The notes under the pieces: model-generated
The model's database searches: none
Told to the model about the DNA's origin: nothing
Seen by the model: only the letters and a program-made list of their open reading frames with translations
Shown here: piece after piece, positions 9,298 through 17,548 of the stretch
Layout: every line of letters starts with the position of its first letter
Position numbering within the stretch: the first letter of the stretch is position 1
Made by a program: the position numbers and the translations under genes
Origin: Saprospiraceae bacterium
Lineage (GTDB): Bacteria; Bacteroidota; Bacteroidia; Chitinophagales; Saprospiraceae
NCBI GenBank assembly: GCA_028285085.1
Contig: JANQQI010000053.1
Location: 61,524-125,523, forward strand
Length of the DNA stretch: 64,000 nt
Reading direction: 5' to 3'

Positions 9298-10323
9298 ATG
9301 CCTTCTGACAAAGATCTAAGAAACCTCATTCAACCATACGATCCCGTAAAAAAACTAATGGATTTCTATGAAGCGGGCACTGGATCACCCTACATGCCTA
9401 GTGAAAAGCGTGATAAAGAAGCGGAGAAGCAACAACTAAACGAACAGCTCAGCCAAATAAATCCAAACAATGAGCTTGGTTACACAGATGACCAGATCAA
9501 ACTCTACATCCGGGCAAGAAAGCAATTTGTACATGAGCTAATGCAGAAGCAGAAAAACCTAGAAGCCATTTTTGAGATTGCAATTGAGGAAATCGGTGAT
9601 GAAGTATCTGACAAGCTAGTAGATGCTGATTGGAGAACTCAGTTTTTTGAAAAGGCCAGGAATGTATCTACAGAAGAGATGCAGAAAGTTTGGGGTAAAA
9701 TACTGTCTAGTGAGGTACAAGAACCAGGGGCTGTTAGTATAAGGACTCTTAATATTGTGAGTAATTTATCTACTAACGAGGCAAATATCTTTAACGAATT
9801 ATGTAGTAGAGTAACTGACAAAAAACTAGTTTGGAATTTCAATTCTTATTCTGAAGGGGTCGCAAGAATAAGGAAAGATCGTCCTGTAGTTAATAGAAAT
9901 ATAGACTCTACTAATCAAGTTGAGCCTCCAGAGGGGGAGTACATTCCTCAATTTTATATAAAAGAAACCCTTTCGAGGCTTCAAGAAGCAGGCCTAATAA
10001 CTTTATCAACGAAACTGTACCCTCCATTACAGAATAATTATAGTTATTCTACAACTGTTGCAGGAGGAATAGCAATCAGAATTCCAATTGGTTCTGATTT
10101 ATTCTATCTAAATCTTAACAGCAATACCGAAAGTGCTGTGATGGAATTATTGGGAAATCACTTAGAAATAATTTATTTAACATATACAGGAATGGAGTTG
10201 TATAACTTACTAGATATATCGTTTGATGAACGTACAAAAAATTCTATACTCGAAAGATTCGTTCTTCTAGGTTACACTGTTGTTGATGAAGAATATTATA
10301 TAAAACAGGGTCATTTTACTTAA
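9298..10323 (+). CDS. DUF2806-type protein, paralogue 3 of 4
   Basis: 341 residues, 11 bases after paralogue 2. Its N-terminus (SDKDLRNLIQPYDPVKKL) differs from copies 1-2 but nearly matches copy 4, and is followed by a helical segment (LYIRARKQFVHELMQKQKNL). The shared core at about residues 105-160 reads LVDADWRTQFFEKARNVS, TEEMQKVWGKILSSEV and AVSIRTLNIVSNLS. The C-terminal half is variable and contains a helix ending SRLQEAGLIT and a final YTGMELYNLL segment, a pattern also seen in the other copies as LQEAGL...LT.(A/S)G.EL, possibly a winged-helix-like element. Cytosolic by prediction. Function unknown. Confidence 0.8.
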   Translation: MPSDKDLRNLIQPYDPVKKLMDFYEAGTGSPYMPSEKRDKEAEKQQLNEQLSQINPNNELGYTDDQIKLYIRARKQFVHELMQKQKNLEAIFEIAIEEIGDEVSDKLVDADWRTQFFEKARNVSTEEMQKVWGKILSSEVQEPGAVSIRTLNIVSNLSTNEANIFNELCSRVTDKKLVWNFNSYSEGVARIRKDRPVVNRNIDSTNQVEPPEGEYIPQFYIKETLSRLQEAGLITLSTKLYPPLQNNYSYSTTVAGGIAIRIPIGSDLFYLNLNSNTESAVMELLGNHLEIIYLTYTGMELYNLLDISFDERTKNSILERFVLLGYTVVDEEYYIKQGHFT

Positions 10324-10341
10324 TCTTTAATCCCCATCCCC

Positions 10342-11319
10342 ATGCCATCAGATAAAGATCTTAGAAAACTCATCCAACCAACCGATCCTCAAAAGAAGAT
10401 TATTGCCTTATTCGAAAAAGGTAATAGCAATAGCTTCCCCTACATCCCTTCGGATCAAATGAGTGAAGAGGAGTTGGAGCAATACATAAACAAGCAGGTT
10501 AACCAGATATATCCTCAAAATGAGCTGAATCCCAATGAAAAAGTAAACCTTTACCTACGCGCTCGAAAATCATTCATTCATGAGCTAATGCAAAAGCAAA
10601 ATAATCTGGAAACCATTTTTAAAATCGCTCTTGAAGAAGTAGGTGATAAGGTGTCTGATGAGCCAGTAGATGCAAATTGGAGAGCTCATTTTTTTGAAAA
10701 GGCTAGAAATGTGTCTACTGAGGAAATGCAGAAGATTTGGGGAAAAATATTAGCGGGTGAGGTAATGAAACCAGGAACTGTTAGTTTACGAACGCTTGAT
10801 ATAGTTAGTAAATTGACGAGTGATGAAGCAAGATTTTTTGAAAAGTATTGTGCGTTTGTAAACAACCATTGTTTTGTTTGGGATATAGATTCTTTTATAG
10901 ATGGAATTGATAAAGTGCAATTTAGATACAGTTCTGAAAATTCTAGGTCGAATATACAAAATACACCTCTTTTTTATTATCGCAAAATGTTACAGTATTC
11001 AGATGGTTATAATCTAAAATCAGAAATGCAAGATGCTGGATTAGTTAAATATGGCACAAATAATTTATATACTAATTATTCAGATAACCAATTAAATGAT
11101 ACATTAATATTTTGGATAGGTCAAGAAAAATATAAAGCAAAGGGGCCTTCTCAAGAGGAAGCATTTAAAAGAATGAACATTACTATTATTGAGCTTACTC
11201 AAGCTGGTAGAGAATTATCTAGATTACTTGATATAGGATTTCGAGGTGCTATAAAAACGAGTATTATCAGATTCTTAAAATCCATCGGAATTGATTTAAA
11301 GCAATATCGATATGAATGA
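10342..11319 (+). CDS. DUF2806-type protein, paralogue 4 of 4
   Basis: 325 residues, 18 bases after paralogue 3 and its closest relative: both begin MPSDKDLR.LIQP.DP.KK and carry the same LYLRARKSFIHELMQKQ helix. The shared core at about residues 108-165 reads PVDANWRAHFFEKARNVS, TEEMQKIWGKILAGEV and TVSLRTLDIVSKLTSDEA. The C-terminal half is AT-rich and distinct from copy 3 except for the ELTQAGRELSRLLDI segment near the end. It is the last gene of the co-directional run; no clear terminator follows. The pair 3/4 probably arose by a tandem duplication followed by divergence of the second half. Confidence 0.8.
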   Translation: MPSDKDLRKLIQPTDPQKKIIALFEKGNSNSFPYIPSDQMSEEELEQYINKQVNQIYPQNELNPNEKVNLYLRARKSFIHELMQKQNNLETIFKIALEEVGDKVSDEPVDANWRAHFFEKARNVSTEEMQKIWGKILAGEVMKPGTVSLRTLDIVSKLTSDEARFFEKYCAFVNNHCFVWDIDSFIDGIDKVQFRYSSENSRSNIQNTPLFYYRKMLQYSDGYNLKSEMQDAGLVKYGTNNLYTNYSDNQLNDTLIFWIGQEKYKAKGPSQEEAFKRMNITIIELTQAGRELSRLLDIGFRGAIKTSIIRFLKSIGIDLKQYRYE

Positions 11320-11373
11320 ATAAATAAATGGAAGGAAAAAGCCATTCAACTAGAGTTTTTAATCAAATAGCTT

Positions 11374-11535
11374 CTACTCCCCTACTCTATCCCGCAACGC
11401 TTTATTCTCTTCCTGACTCTGCGTGATCTGCTCCCGCATGAACCTCAGTTGGTCGGTAAGCGCAGCTATAATTTGTTTATCGCTTAATTCTGGTTTTGCC
11501 TCGGATATCACAATTTGGTCATCAGAATAATACAT
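11374..11535 (-). pseudogene. Short frame, possible C-terminal fragment with coiled coil
   Basis: A 53-codon frame on the minus strand starting with ATG at 11535 (MYYSDDQIVISEAKPELS) and ending in a heptad-like coiled coil (LTDQLRFMREQITQSQEENK, then ALRDRV). The frame stays open for about 12 codons upstream to a TAA. The clean amphipathic pattern suggests it was once the end of a real protein, for example a regulator or transposase tail, now cut off. It could also be an intact small protein. Confidence 0.4.
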
Positions 11536-11564
11536 CTCCCTTTCTTCAAATAGTACCCATCTGA

Positions 11565-11939
11565 TATTTACTTACGGAAAGGATAGATCACGATACCTTT
11601 TCGAGATGGAAAAGCAATTACCGAAAGGAAGCCAAAGACCTCACCGAAAAGATCGAAATGTACGATACTTTGATCTTCTCCTCAAAATTCAATTTGGGCA
11701 ATTATGCCCGCCAATTCACCGATCTGAACTTTGCCTATTCGCAATTTTCAGTACCTAATAAACAGCAATTCCCGGAATTGGTGTTCAACAATCAACTTTA
11801 TCTGTCTAAGGAAGGTTATCGAACACCCTACGCACCTATACTGATGTTCGATAAAGGAAAGAGTATCAGCCATTTAGCTATAAAAAAGGAAGGGAAATCC
11901 AACGCACAGAACGCTAGATTTCCCACTCGCAGCCCCTAG
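11565..11939 (+). pseudogene. Gene remnant running into the tRNA-Glu 3' end
   Basis: The frame is open from 11565 (after a TGA) through 11939, with one in-frame ATG at 11658. The peptide looks like real protein sequence (RWKSNYRKEAKDLTEKIEMY, then NYARQFTDLNFAYSQF) but has no natural start, and its last codons read through the complement of the tRNA-Glu 3' end before stopping. Host-like composition contrasts with the DUF2806 genes. I read it as a fragment left at an integration boundary. Family not recognised. Confidence 0.4.
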
Positions 11940-12001
11940 GGGAATCGAACCCCTCTTTCCAGGATGAAAACCTGGCGTCCTAGCCGATAGACGAAGGGGC
12001 C
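11930..12001 (-). tRNA. tRNA-Glu (UUC)
   Basis: Read on the minus strand: a 7-bp acceptor stem GGCCCCT/AGGGGCT (one G-U), a D arm containing TCTATCGGCTAGGA, a 5-bp anticodon stem CCAGG/CCTGG with loop TTTTCAT giving anticodon TTC, and T arm AGGGG-TTCGATT-CCCCT. Discriminator is G, as in other tRNA-Glu. CCA is not encoded. The 3' end points toward the accessory region at lower coordinates, the usual orientation for an island inserted at a tRNA gene. Confidence 0.95.
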
Positions 12002-12442
12002 ATTTACTTTCGTGCGAAGACTCTGAAAGAGTCGAATCTTCGCACAAAAAAGAGACACCAGTTCGTTATCAGGGCGGACTTTCAAGGCTATTTTTCAATG
12101 CTTTTCGTCAAAAGCAACGCAAATATAAAGGCTTTATTTGAAATTCAAAATACCTGCCCCAAAAAAATTGCTTTTTTTTAGTTTTCTCTGGGCAAGATCA
12201 GATCAAAGCTATTTGATGCATCCAGCAGAAGGGCTTTCCCGCCTGCATTGCTACTTCCTCCAAGCACACCATCAACTAACACCTTCGATTTCCAAAATAG
12301 TTCCAAACAATTCGACTGACCGTTCGTTACATTTTTAGTGCAGTACCTGTAAACAGAAAAAAGCAGGTATATTTTTTGCGCAACATTCAATTATTGTTAC
12401 TTTTACACTAACTATATTTCACTAAAACATTAAGAACCAATC
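12002..12442. other. Spacer between tRNA-Glu and gapA
   Basis: No credible gene. It holds the upstream region of tRNA-Glu (including an imperfect hairpin at 12012-12045) and the 5' region of gapA. Short frames on both strands here have no recognisable features. Confidence 0.5.
12012..12045. repeat. Imperfect inverted repeat upstream of tRNA-Glu
   Basis: Arms gtgcgaagactct and agagtcgaatcttcgcac pair with a 3-nt loop and a 4-5 nt bulge. It lies just upstream of the tRNA gene (minus strand) and is followed on the plus strand by A6, so it is not a normal terminator in either direction. Role unknown. Confidence 0.4.
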
Positions 12443-13483
12443 ATGGCTAAAAGAATTGCAATCAACGGCTTCGGCCGGATCGGTCGTCTCACCTTACGTA
12501 ACTTATTGAAAAACAAAGACGTAGAAGTTGTTGCGATCAATGACCTTACCGATAATCAAACACTCGCTCACCTCTTTAAATATGATTCGGCGCAAGGTAC
12601 CTTCCCGGGCAAAGTCACAGCTACCGATAAACATATCCAAATTGGCACTAAGAAAATCGTAGCGCTCACCGAGCGTAATCCAGCGGCTTTGCCTTGGAAA
12701 AAATTGAAAGTTGACGTGGTACTTGAATGTACTGGTATCTTCCGTACATCTGAGAAAGCAGGCCTGCACATCGAAGCGGGTGCAAAACGCGTCATCATTT
12801 CTGCTCCGGCTAAGAGCAGCGATGTACAAACCATCGTCATGGGCGTAAACGACGAAAACCTCGACGCCGCTCAACGTATTTTCTCTAACGCTTCTTGTAC
12901 TACTAACTGCCTCGCACCTCTGGTGAAAGTGATCAACGAAAACTGGGGTTTTGTACAAGGCAGCATGACGACTACTCACGCTTACACCGCCGATCAGCGT
13001 ATCCAGGATGCCCCGCATTCGGATTTGCGTCGTGCGCGTGCCGCGGCTTTCAATATTGTACCAACCAGCACTGGCGCAGCTTCTGCGGTAGGTAAAGTTT
13101 ATCCAGACGTTCAGGGTAAATTGTTCGCTATGGCTTTGCGTGTCCCTGTAATCACCGGTTCTTTGGTAGAATTGAATGTGATTGTGGAGAAAGATGTAAC
13201 CGTAGAACAGGTGAATAAGAAATTCCGCACTGCTTCTCGCGGAAAATTGAAAGGCATTCTCGAATTTGTAGAAGATCCTCTCGTTTCTTCTGACATCGTT
13301 GGTAATCCACACTCTTCGATCTTCGATAGTGAATTGACTCAGGTGAGTGGCAAGATGTTGAAGGTTGTAAGTTGGTACGATAACGAAGCCGGTTACTCAG
13401 CGCGCTTGGCTGATTTCACAGCAGTAGTTTCTAAACTGCCTGTGAAACGCGGTCGTAAAGCTAAAGCTGCAGTAACAGCTTAA
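12443..13483 (+). CDS. gapA: Glyceraldehyde-3-phosphate dehydrogenase, classical form
   Basis: 346 residues, full length for the family. It oxidises and phosphorylates glyceraldehyde-3-phosphate to 1,3-bisphosphoglycerate with NAD+ in glycolysis, in the cytosol. The Rossmann motif INGFGRIGR is at residues 7-15, an Asp after the second strand (INDLTD, residue 34) fits NAD+ preference, the catalytic Cys is residue 152 in SNASCTTNCLAP, and the catalytic His is residue 179 in TTTHAYTADQ. The C-terminus has a short basic Lys/Arg/Ala tail. A strong terminator follows and pgk, the next enzyme of the pathway, starts 116 bases downstream, so the pair forms a glycolytic block. A second, unusual GAPDH lies at 30009-31484. 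Confidence 0.97.
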   Translation: MAKRIAINGFGRIGRLTLRNLLKNKDVEVVAINDLTDNQTLAHLFKYDSAQGTFPGKVTATDKHIQIGTKKIVALTERNPAALPWKKLKVDVVLECTGIFRTSEKAGLHIEAGAKRVIISAPAKSSDVQTIVMGVNDENLDAAQRIFSNASCTTNCLAPLVKVINENWGFVQGSMTTTHAYTADQRIQDAPHSDLRRARAAAFNIVPTSTGAASAVGKVYPDVQGKLFAMALRVPVITGSLVELNVIVEKDVTVEQVNKKFRTASRGKLKGILEFVEDPLVSSDIVGNPHSSIFDSELTQVSGKMLKVVSWYDNEAGYSARLADFTAVVSKLPVKRGRKAKAAVTA

Positions 13484-13507
13484 GATAAGCGGTCAATTTA
13501 TCCGCCA

Positions 13508-13548
13508 GAAAAAACACTGCCGAGAACAAATCCCGGTGGTGTTTTTTT
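13508..13548 (+). terminator. Intrinsic terminator after gapA
   Basis: A GC-rich hairpin (aaaaaacactgccgaga pairing with tcccggtggtgttttttt, with minor mismatches) followed by T7. It would separate gapA from pgk at least partly. Confidence 0.8.
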
Positions 13549-13598
13549 AATTTTGTCGCCATATTCTATTCTCAAACACCCCTAAATGCTTTTGCTCC

Positions 13599-14801
13599 AT
13601 GCAACTCGATTTCAACGGTAAAAAAGTTTTGATGCGCGTCGATTTTAATGTGCCGCTCAACGGCAACAATGAGATTACAGATGATACCCGGATGCGCGCT
13701 GCCCTCCCAACCATTCGTCACGTCCTCGACCAAGGTGGGGCAGTTATTCTGATGTCTCACTTGGGGCGCCCCCAGAAAAAACGACTTGACGATGGTAGCA
13801 TCAATGTCGAAAAATTCACCTTGCGTCACGTGGTTAATCATTTGTCTCAGTTACTCAACGGCGCCTCTGTAGCATTCTGCCCGAAGACGGTAGGAGAACA
13901 AGCTGAAACTATGGCAGCTAATCTAGCTGCTGGTGAAGTATTAGTACTTGAAAACACGCGCTTTCAAGCCGAGGAAGCCAAAGGCGATGCCACCTTCGCT
14001 CAACAACTGGCTCAATTGGCTGACATCTATGTCAACGATGCTTTCGGGACGGCCCATCGCGCACACGCTTCTACGACCACAGTGGCGCAATACTTTCCCA
14101 AGGAAAACAAGTCCTTTGGCTTCTTGATGCAAAAAGAAATTGAAAACGCTACCCGTGTACTGAATGATCCGGCGCGACCTTTGACCGCAATCATTGGCGG
14201 CGCGAAGGTATCTGATAAAATCTTGTTGTTGGAGCGCCTAATTGATCTGGCGAATCACATCATCATTGGTGGTGGGATGGCCTATACCTTTGTAAAAGCA
14301 CAAGGGGGCCAGACCGGTAATTCGCTGGTAGAAGAAGATAAGCAAGACTTGGCTTTGCAACTTTTGGCCAAAGCAAAAGATAAAGGGGTACAGATTCACC
14401 TGCCTGCAGACTCAGTAATAGCCGATAATTTTGCGGCCGATGCGCAGCATGAAGTACAACCAAGCGCAGCGGTACCACATGGTTGGATGGGATTGGATAT
14501 TGGCCCCGACGCCCGAGCAGCTTTCGCAGCGGTTATTCAAGCGTCAAAAACGATTTTGTGGAATGGCCCGATGGGGGTTTTTGAGATGCCTAACTTTGCC
14601 AATGGCACTAAGCAGATTGCCCAATCGGTTGCCGATGCTACCGCAACAGGTGCCTTTTCTTTGGTCGGTGGTGGTGATTCAGTGGCAGCCGTTAATCAAA
14701 TGGGATTGGCCGACGCCGTGAGCTATGTTTCCACGGGCGGCGGAGCGATGCTAGAATTTTTAGAGGGCAAAGAACTGCCAGGTATTGCCGCAATGCGTTA
14801 G
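13599..14801 (+). CDS. pgk: Phosphoglycerate kinase
   Basis: 400 residues, the usual length. It transfers the acyl phosphate of 1,3-bisphosphoglycerate to ADP, the step after GAPDH, in the cytosol. Visible signatures are the N-terminal GKKVLMRVDFNVPL, the substrate-binding SHLGRP region, VNDAFGTAHRAHAST, the hinge-region GGAKVSDKI, and the nucleotide-binding GGGDSVAAVNQMG near the C-terminus. The start at 13599 fits the family; the ATG at 13586 is in another frame. The gene follows gapA in the same orientation. Confidence 0.97.
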   Translation: MQLDFNGKKVLMRVDFNVPLNGNNEITDDTRMRAALPTIRHVLDQGGAVILMSHLGRPQKKRLDDGSINVEKFTLRHVVNHLSQLLNGASVAFCPKTVGEQAETMAANLAAGEVLVLENTRFQAEEAKGDATFAQQLAQLADIYVNDAFGTAHRAHASTTTVAQYFPKENKSFGFLMQKEIENATRVLNDPARPLTAIIGGAKVSDKILLLERLIDLANHIIIGGGMAYTFVKAQGGQTGNSLVEEDKQDLALQLLAKAKDKGVQIHLPADSVIADNFAADAQHEVQPSAAVPHGWMGLDIGPDARAAFAAVIQASKTILWNGPMGVFEMPNFANGTKQIAQSVADATATGAFSLVGGGDSVAAVNQMGLADAVSYVSTGGGAMLEFLEGKELPGIAAMR

Positions 14802-14840
14802 TCAAATACTGATACTGATTTAAAGAACAATCTTAAACAA

Positions 14841-14876
14841 ACAAGGGCGGCAAATCTGTGAATTTGCCGCCCTTGT
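14841..14876. terminator. Bidirectional terminator between pgk and an outer-membrane protein gene
   Basis: A perfect 15-bp stem (acaagggcggcaaat and its complement) with a 6-nt loop. The genes on either side converge on it. Flanking T/A tracts are modest on both sides. Confidence 0.75.
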
Positions 14877-14959
14877 GTATTAAAATGAGCAAATGAGCAA
14901 GGGACAGTCAGATATATCTGGCTGCCCACTCAAATCACACTTACGGGTAATAAGTATCT

Positions 14960-15466
14960 TTAGAATCGGTAACTCAAACCGATATTTCCACTAATTCCGG
15001 CGACATCCGAGACACCAGGGCCACCAACGGTGAGATGTGGGCTAGCCTGGACGATGAGCATTAATGATTCGGTGATGCGGCTTTTAAAACCAAGGTCAAA
15101 ACCGAGCGCGTATAAATGAGATGGGTATTCATTTCGATCATCCAGTTCATTCAACTTCATCAGTTTTGTGTTTGCTCCCAAATAAAAGCCCGTGTGGTCA
15201 TCGTTGAAGTAAAAACGAACCGTAGGCTGAATCGCCCAAAGGCCTCCTTTGAGTGAATTATAAGCATAGCTACCGTCGACACCGAGGGTAAAATGGGTGC
15301 TTAGAGAAGTTTCCAAACCGAGGCTCACCCCATTATACGATCTTGGAATCTCGCCCAAAGCAAAAGTGGCGGAAGTTAATCGCAATTCTTGTGCATCAAG
15401 TTGATTCGTGCTGAAGCTTAGTCCTAAGAGGAACACAAAAAGCCATTTGATATTAATCGTTTTCAT
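14960..15466 (-). CDS. Outer-membrane beta-barrel protein (small porin-like)
   Basis: 168 residues from the ATG at 15466; an upstream ATG at 15505 would put 13 residues before the signal peptide and is not used. Residues 1-26 are a signal peptide (hydrophobic FVFLLGLSFS, cleavage near LDA). The mature part alternates hydrophobic and polar residues with turns rich in Asn, Asp and Gly and ends with a strand GNIGLSYRF whose terminal Phe is the classical outer-membrane barrel signature. About eight strands would fit the length. Probably an OmpA/OprF-like barrel without a peptidoglycan domain. Specific role unknown. Confidence 0.75.
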   Translation of the reverse strand: MKTINIKWLFVFLLGLSFSTNQLDAQELRLTSATFALGEIPRSYNGVSLGLETSLSTHFTLGVDGSYAYNSLKGGLWAIQPTVRFYFNDDHTGFYLGANTKLMKLNELDDRNEYPSHLYALGFDLGFKSRITESLMLIVQASPHLTVGGPGVSDVAGISGNIGLSYRF

Positions 15467-15581
15467 TTCGTTTTCATTTTTGATGATCAATCGGGTTTCA
15501 ATCACTTATTTATATGCCCGGTTGATCCCTTAGCGGAAAAAATGATCTCGAAATTTAGGCTTTTTTTTGCATCCGCGAATT

Positions 15582-17333
15582 TTAAGGCACAATGATAATA
15601 GACTGTGACTGTATGATTTGCCCCATTTGGAGCTGTACTTGATATGTACCAGCAGCTAATCCTTCAATTGATAAAGGTACTTCTTCTCCCGACCGCACAT
15701 TTTGTCGATGAAGAATGCGACCTTTTTGATCAGACAGCTGTATTTGAAAAACTTGTCCTGCGGTGAGCTTTGATAAATCCAATACCACCAGATCACCTTG
15801 AGCCGGATTTGGAAAAACACGCCATTGCTGTTGACGACTTTCCAGCACCGGCTCCAGTGACGTTGCACAAAGGATATCCGCTCCCTCGATTATGTCGCAA
15901 CGTAAATTGATATCTAAATCGCTAAACGTTTGCGTCTCTCCAGATGGCCATTCCACGATCAAGCTATCTACCTCGGTGGCATCCGCCAGACCGAAATGTA
16001 CGGTGAGGCTATTTTGGCTACAGTAACCGCTTTGGCCGGCGACGCGGCGCGTTTGCCAGCGGGACTCCCCACCGATAGTGGCGCGGAGGCGGAGCACTGC
16101 ACCAATACCTGATTTGTTACTCATTGTTCCGCTCAAACGATATTTCACCCAATTATTTCCAGAACCGTCATTCTGGTAAAGGGCATTCGTTTGACTATTA
16201 TCCTTACAATTCGCCAATAACAAATCAAGGTAACCATCATTATCCATGTCCCCCCAGGCGCAACCAAAAGTCCAGCCTTGATCGGTAACTGGTGCGATAT
16301 CATCTACTTTGACGAAGGTACCATCGCCTTGATTTTCGTAGAAAAAGTTGTTCAAACCATTATTACAAAAGGCGTTACCTACAAATAGATCCACATCGCC
16401 ATCATTATCTGCATCCGCAAAAGCAGAACCGAAAGAGCATCCTCCATCCGTCACTACCGGATCACCGGTAATGGCGGTAAAAGTGCCATCTCCATTATTA
16501 AGAAAGAGTTGGTTATTTTGATTAGAAAAATTGGCAACGAATAAATCAAAGTCACCATCATTATCAATATCCGCCCAGCTGCTACCCATTGTACTACGAT
16601 TGCTCTGAGTCAAAACAGTTGAAGTAATACTTGAGAAAGTCCCGTCGCCATTATTGCGGAACAATGAGTTAGGATTACTGCTTTCATTCCCTACAAAGAT
16701 GTCTTCATCCCCATCGTTATCGTAATCGATCCAATCCACAGAACGTGAGGGACGAGCTTCGGTTACGATACCGCCCGTAGTGATGGCATTAAACTGTCCA
16801 AAGTTGGTGTTTTCGTATAATTCATTCTCAAGAACATCGTCACTATTGGTGACAAACACATCTAGCCAGGCATCACCGTTTAGATTCCCTAAAGAGGCGG
16901 TCTCTGAATGATTCGCCGCTACCCCGATGGCACTATTAGGTTCATAGTCAAAAACGCCATCGCCCTGGTTACGGAAAAAGAAATTGGGTTGTCCATACCA
17001 ATTGACAACAATTGCATCTAAATCACCATCGTTGTCTACATCACCAAAGGAAGCTCCATCGCACTTCCCATTGTCCTCCACAATATCATTGTTCGTCGCC
17101 GTGGTAAAAGTACCATCTTGATTATTGAAGTAAAGCATATTGTTTTGCCCGGAGGAAGGCCCATTAGAGATAAATGCGTCGTCCCAACCATCGCCATTCA
17201 CGTCAATAAAGTTAGCGCTCCGCGACGCCGTGGGAATATCATCGATAGGGCTATCTTCCACCTTGGTAAAAGATTGACTGAACAGCCATCCGGGAAAGCA
17301 ACTTAAAAAGAGGAATAGAGTAAAAATTCGCAT
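15582..17333 (-). CDS. Secreted FG-GAP/VCBS repeat protein with ASPIC/UnbV and T9SS sorting domains
   Basis: 583 residues. A signal peptide (residues 1-19, ending FSQS) is followed by about seven repeats with the calcium-binding pattern D.(D/N)(G/N)DGD.D, such as VDNDGDLDAIVVNWYG and ADNDGDVDLFVGNAF, forming a beta propeller of the FG-GAP/VCBS type. An ASPIC/UnbV domain follows at about residues 400-480 (GIGAVLRLRA, QSGYCSQNSLTVHFGL, VEWPSGETQTF). The final 80 residues form a type A T9SS sorting domain (FPNPAQGDLVVLDLS...AAGTYQVQLQ). The protein is therefore exported by T9SS and probably displayed or released outside the cell. Ligand is unknown. Confidence 0.9.
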   Translation of the reverse strand: MRIFTLFLFLSCFPGWLFSQSFTKVEDSPIDDIPTASRSANFIDVNGDGWDDAFISNGPSSGQNNMLYFNNQDGTFTTATNNDIVEDNGKCDGASFGDVDNDGDLDAIVVNWYGQPNFFFRNQGDGVFDYEPNSAIGVAANHSETASLGNLNGDAWLDVFVTNSDDVLENELYENTNFGQFNAITTGGIVTEARPSRSVDWIDYDNDGDEDIFVGNESSNPNSLFRNNGDGTFSSITSTVLTQSNRSTMGSSWADIDNDGDFDLFVANFSNQNNQLFLNNGDGTFTAITGDPVVTDGGCSFGSAFADADNDGDVDLFVGNAFCNNGLNNFFYENQGDGTFVKVDDIAPVTDQGWTFGCAWGDMDNDGYLDLLLANCKDNSQTNALYQNDGSGNNWVKYRLSGTMSNKSGIGAVLRLRATIGGESRWQTRRVAGQSGYCSQNSLTVHFGLADATEVDSLIVEWPSGETQTFSDLDINLRCDIIEGADILCATSLEPVLESRQQQWRVFPNPAQGDLVVLDLSKLTAGQVFQIQLSDQKGRILHRQNVRSGEEVPLSIEGLAAGTYQVQLQMGQIIQSQSIIIVP

Positions 17334-17548
17334 AGTCTAAATAAATGAGTTAAGAAGATGACCGAAATTAAATTCATCACTCACACTATTTGATTATTAT
17401 CTATTAAAGTCGGGCATCTCCTACCAGACAACCGTCATTACTCGAAGATGTTATTCGTGCAGACTTATCGGTCGCTCGTAGGTTGCAGACTAAGAATGGT
17501 AGAGGAGAGCTGACTTTTTCGCTCAAAAAACTGCAATTTCGCAAGATC

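Noticed and set aside
11565..11939. Intact small gene starting at ATG 11658
   Set aside because: The frame is open well upstream without a start, it ends inside the tRNA complement, and composition differs from neighbours; a remnant is more likely.
12138..12390. Small genes on either strand before gapA
   Set aside because: Overlapping short frames with no features; the region is the tRNA/gapA spacer.
12394..12420. Bacteroidota-type promoter before gapA (ttg and tatatttc)
   Set aside because: The -7-like element matches well but the spacing to the ttg is only 16 bases, shorter than expected; not strong enough to annotate.
12503..13312. 269-residue minus-strand frame inside gapA
   Set aside because: Antisense to the clear gapA gene; low-complexity hydrophilic composition without family similarity.
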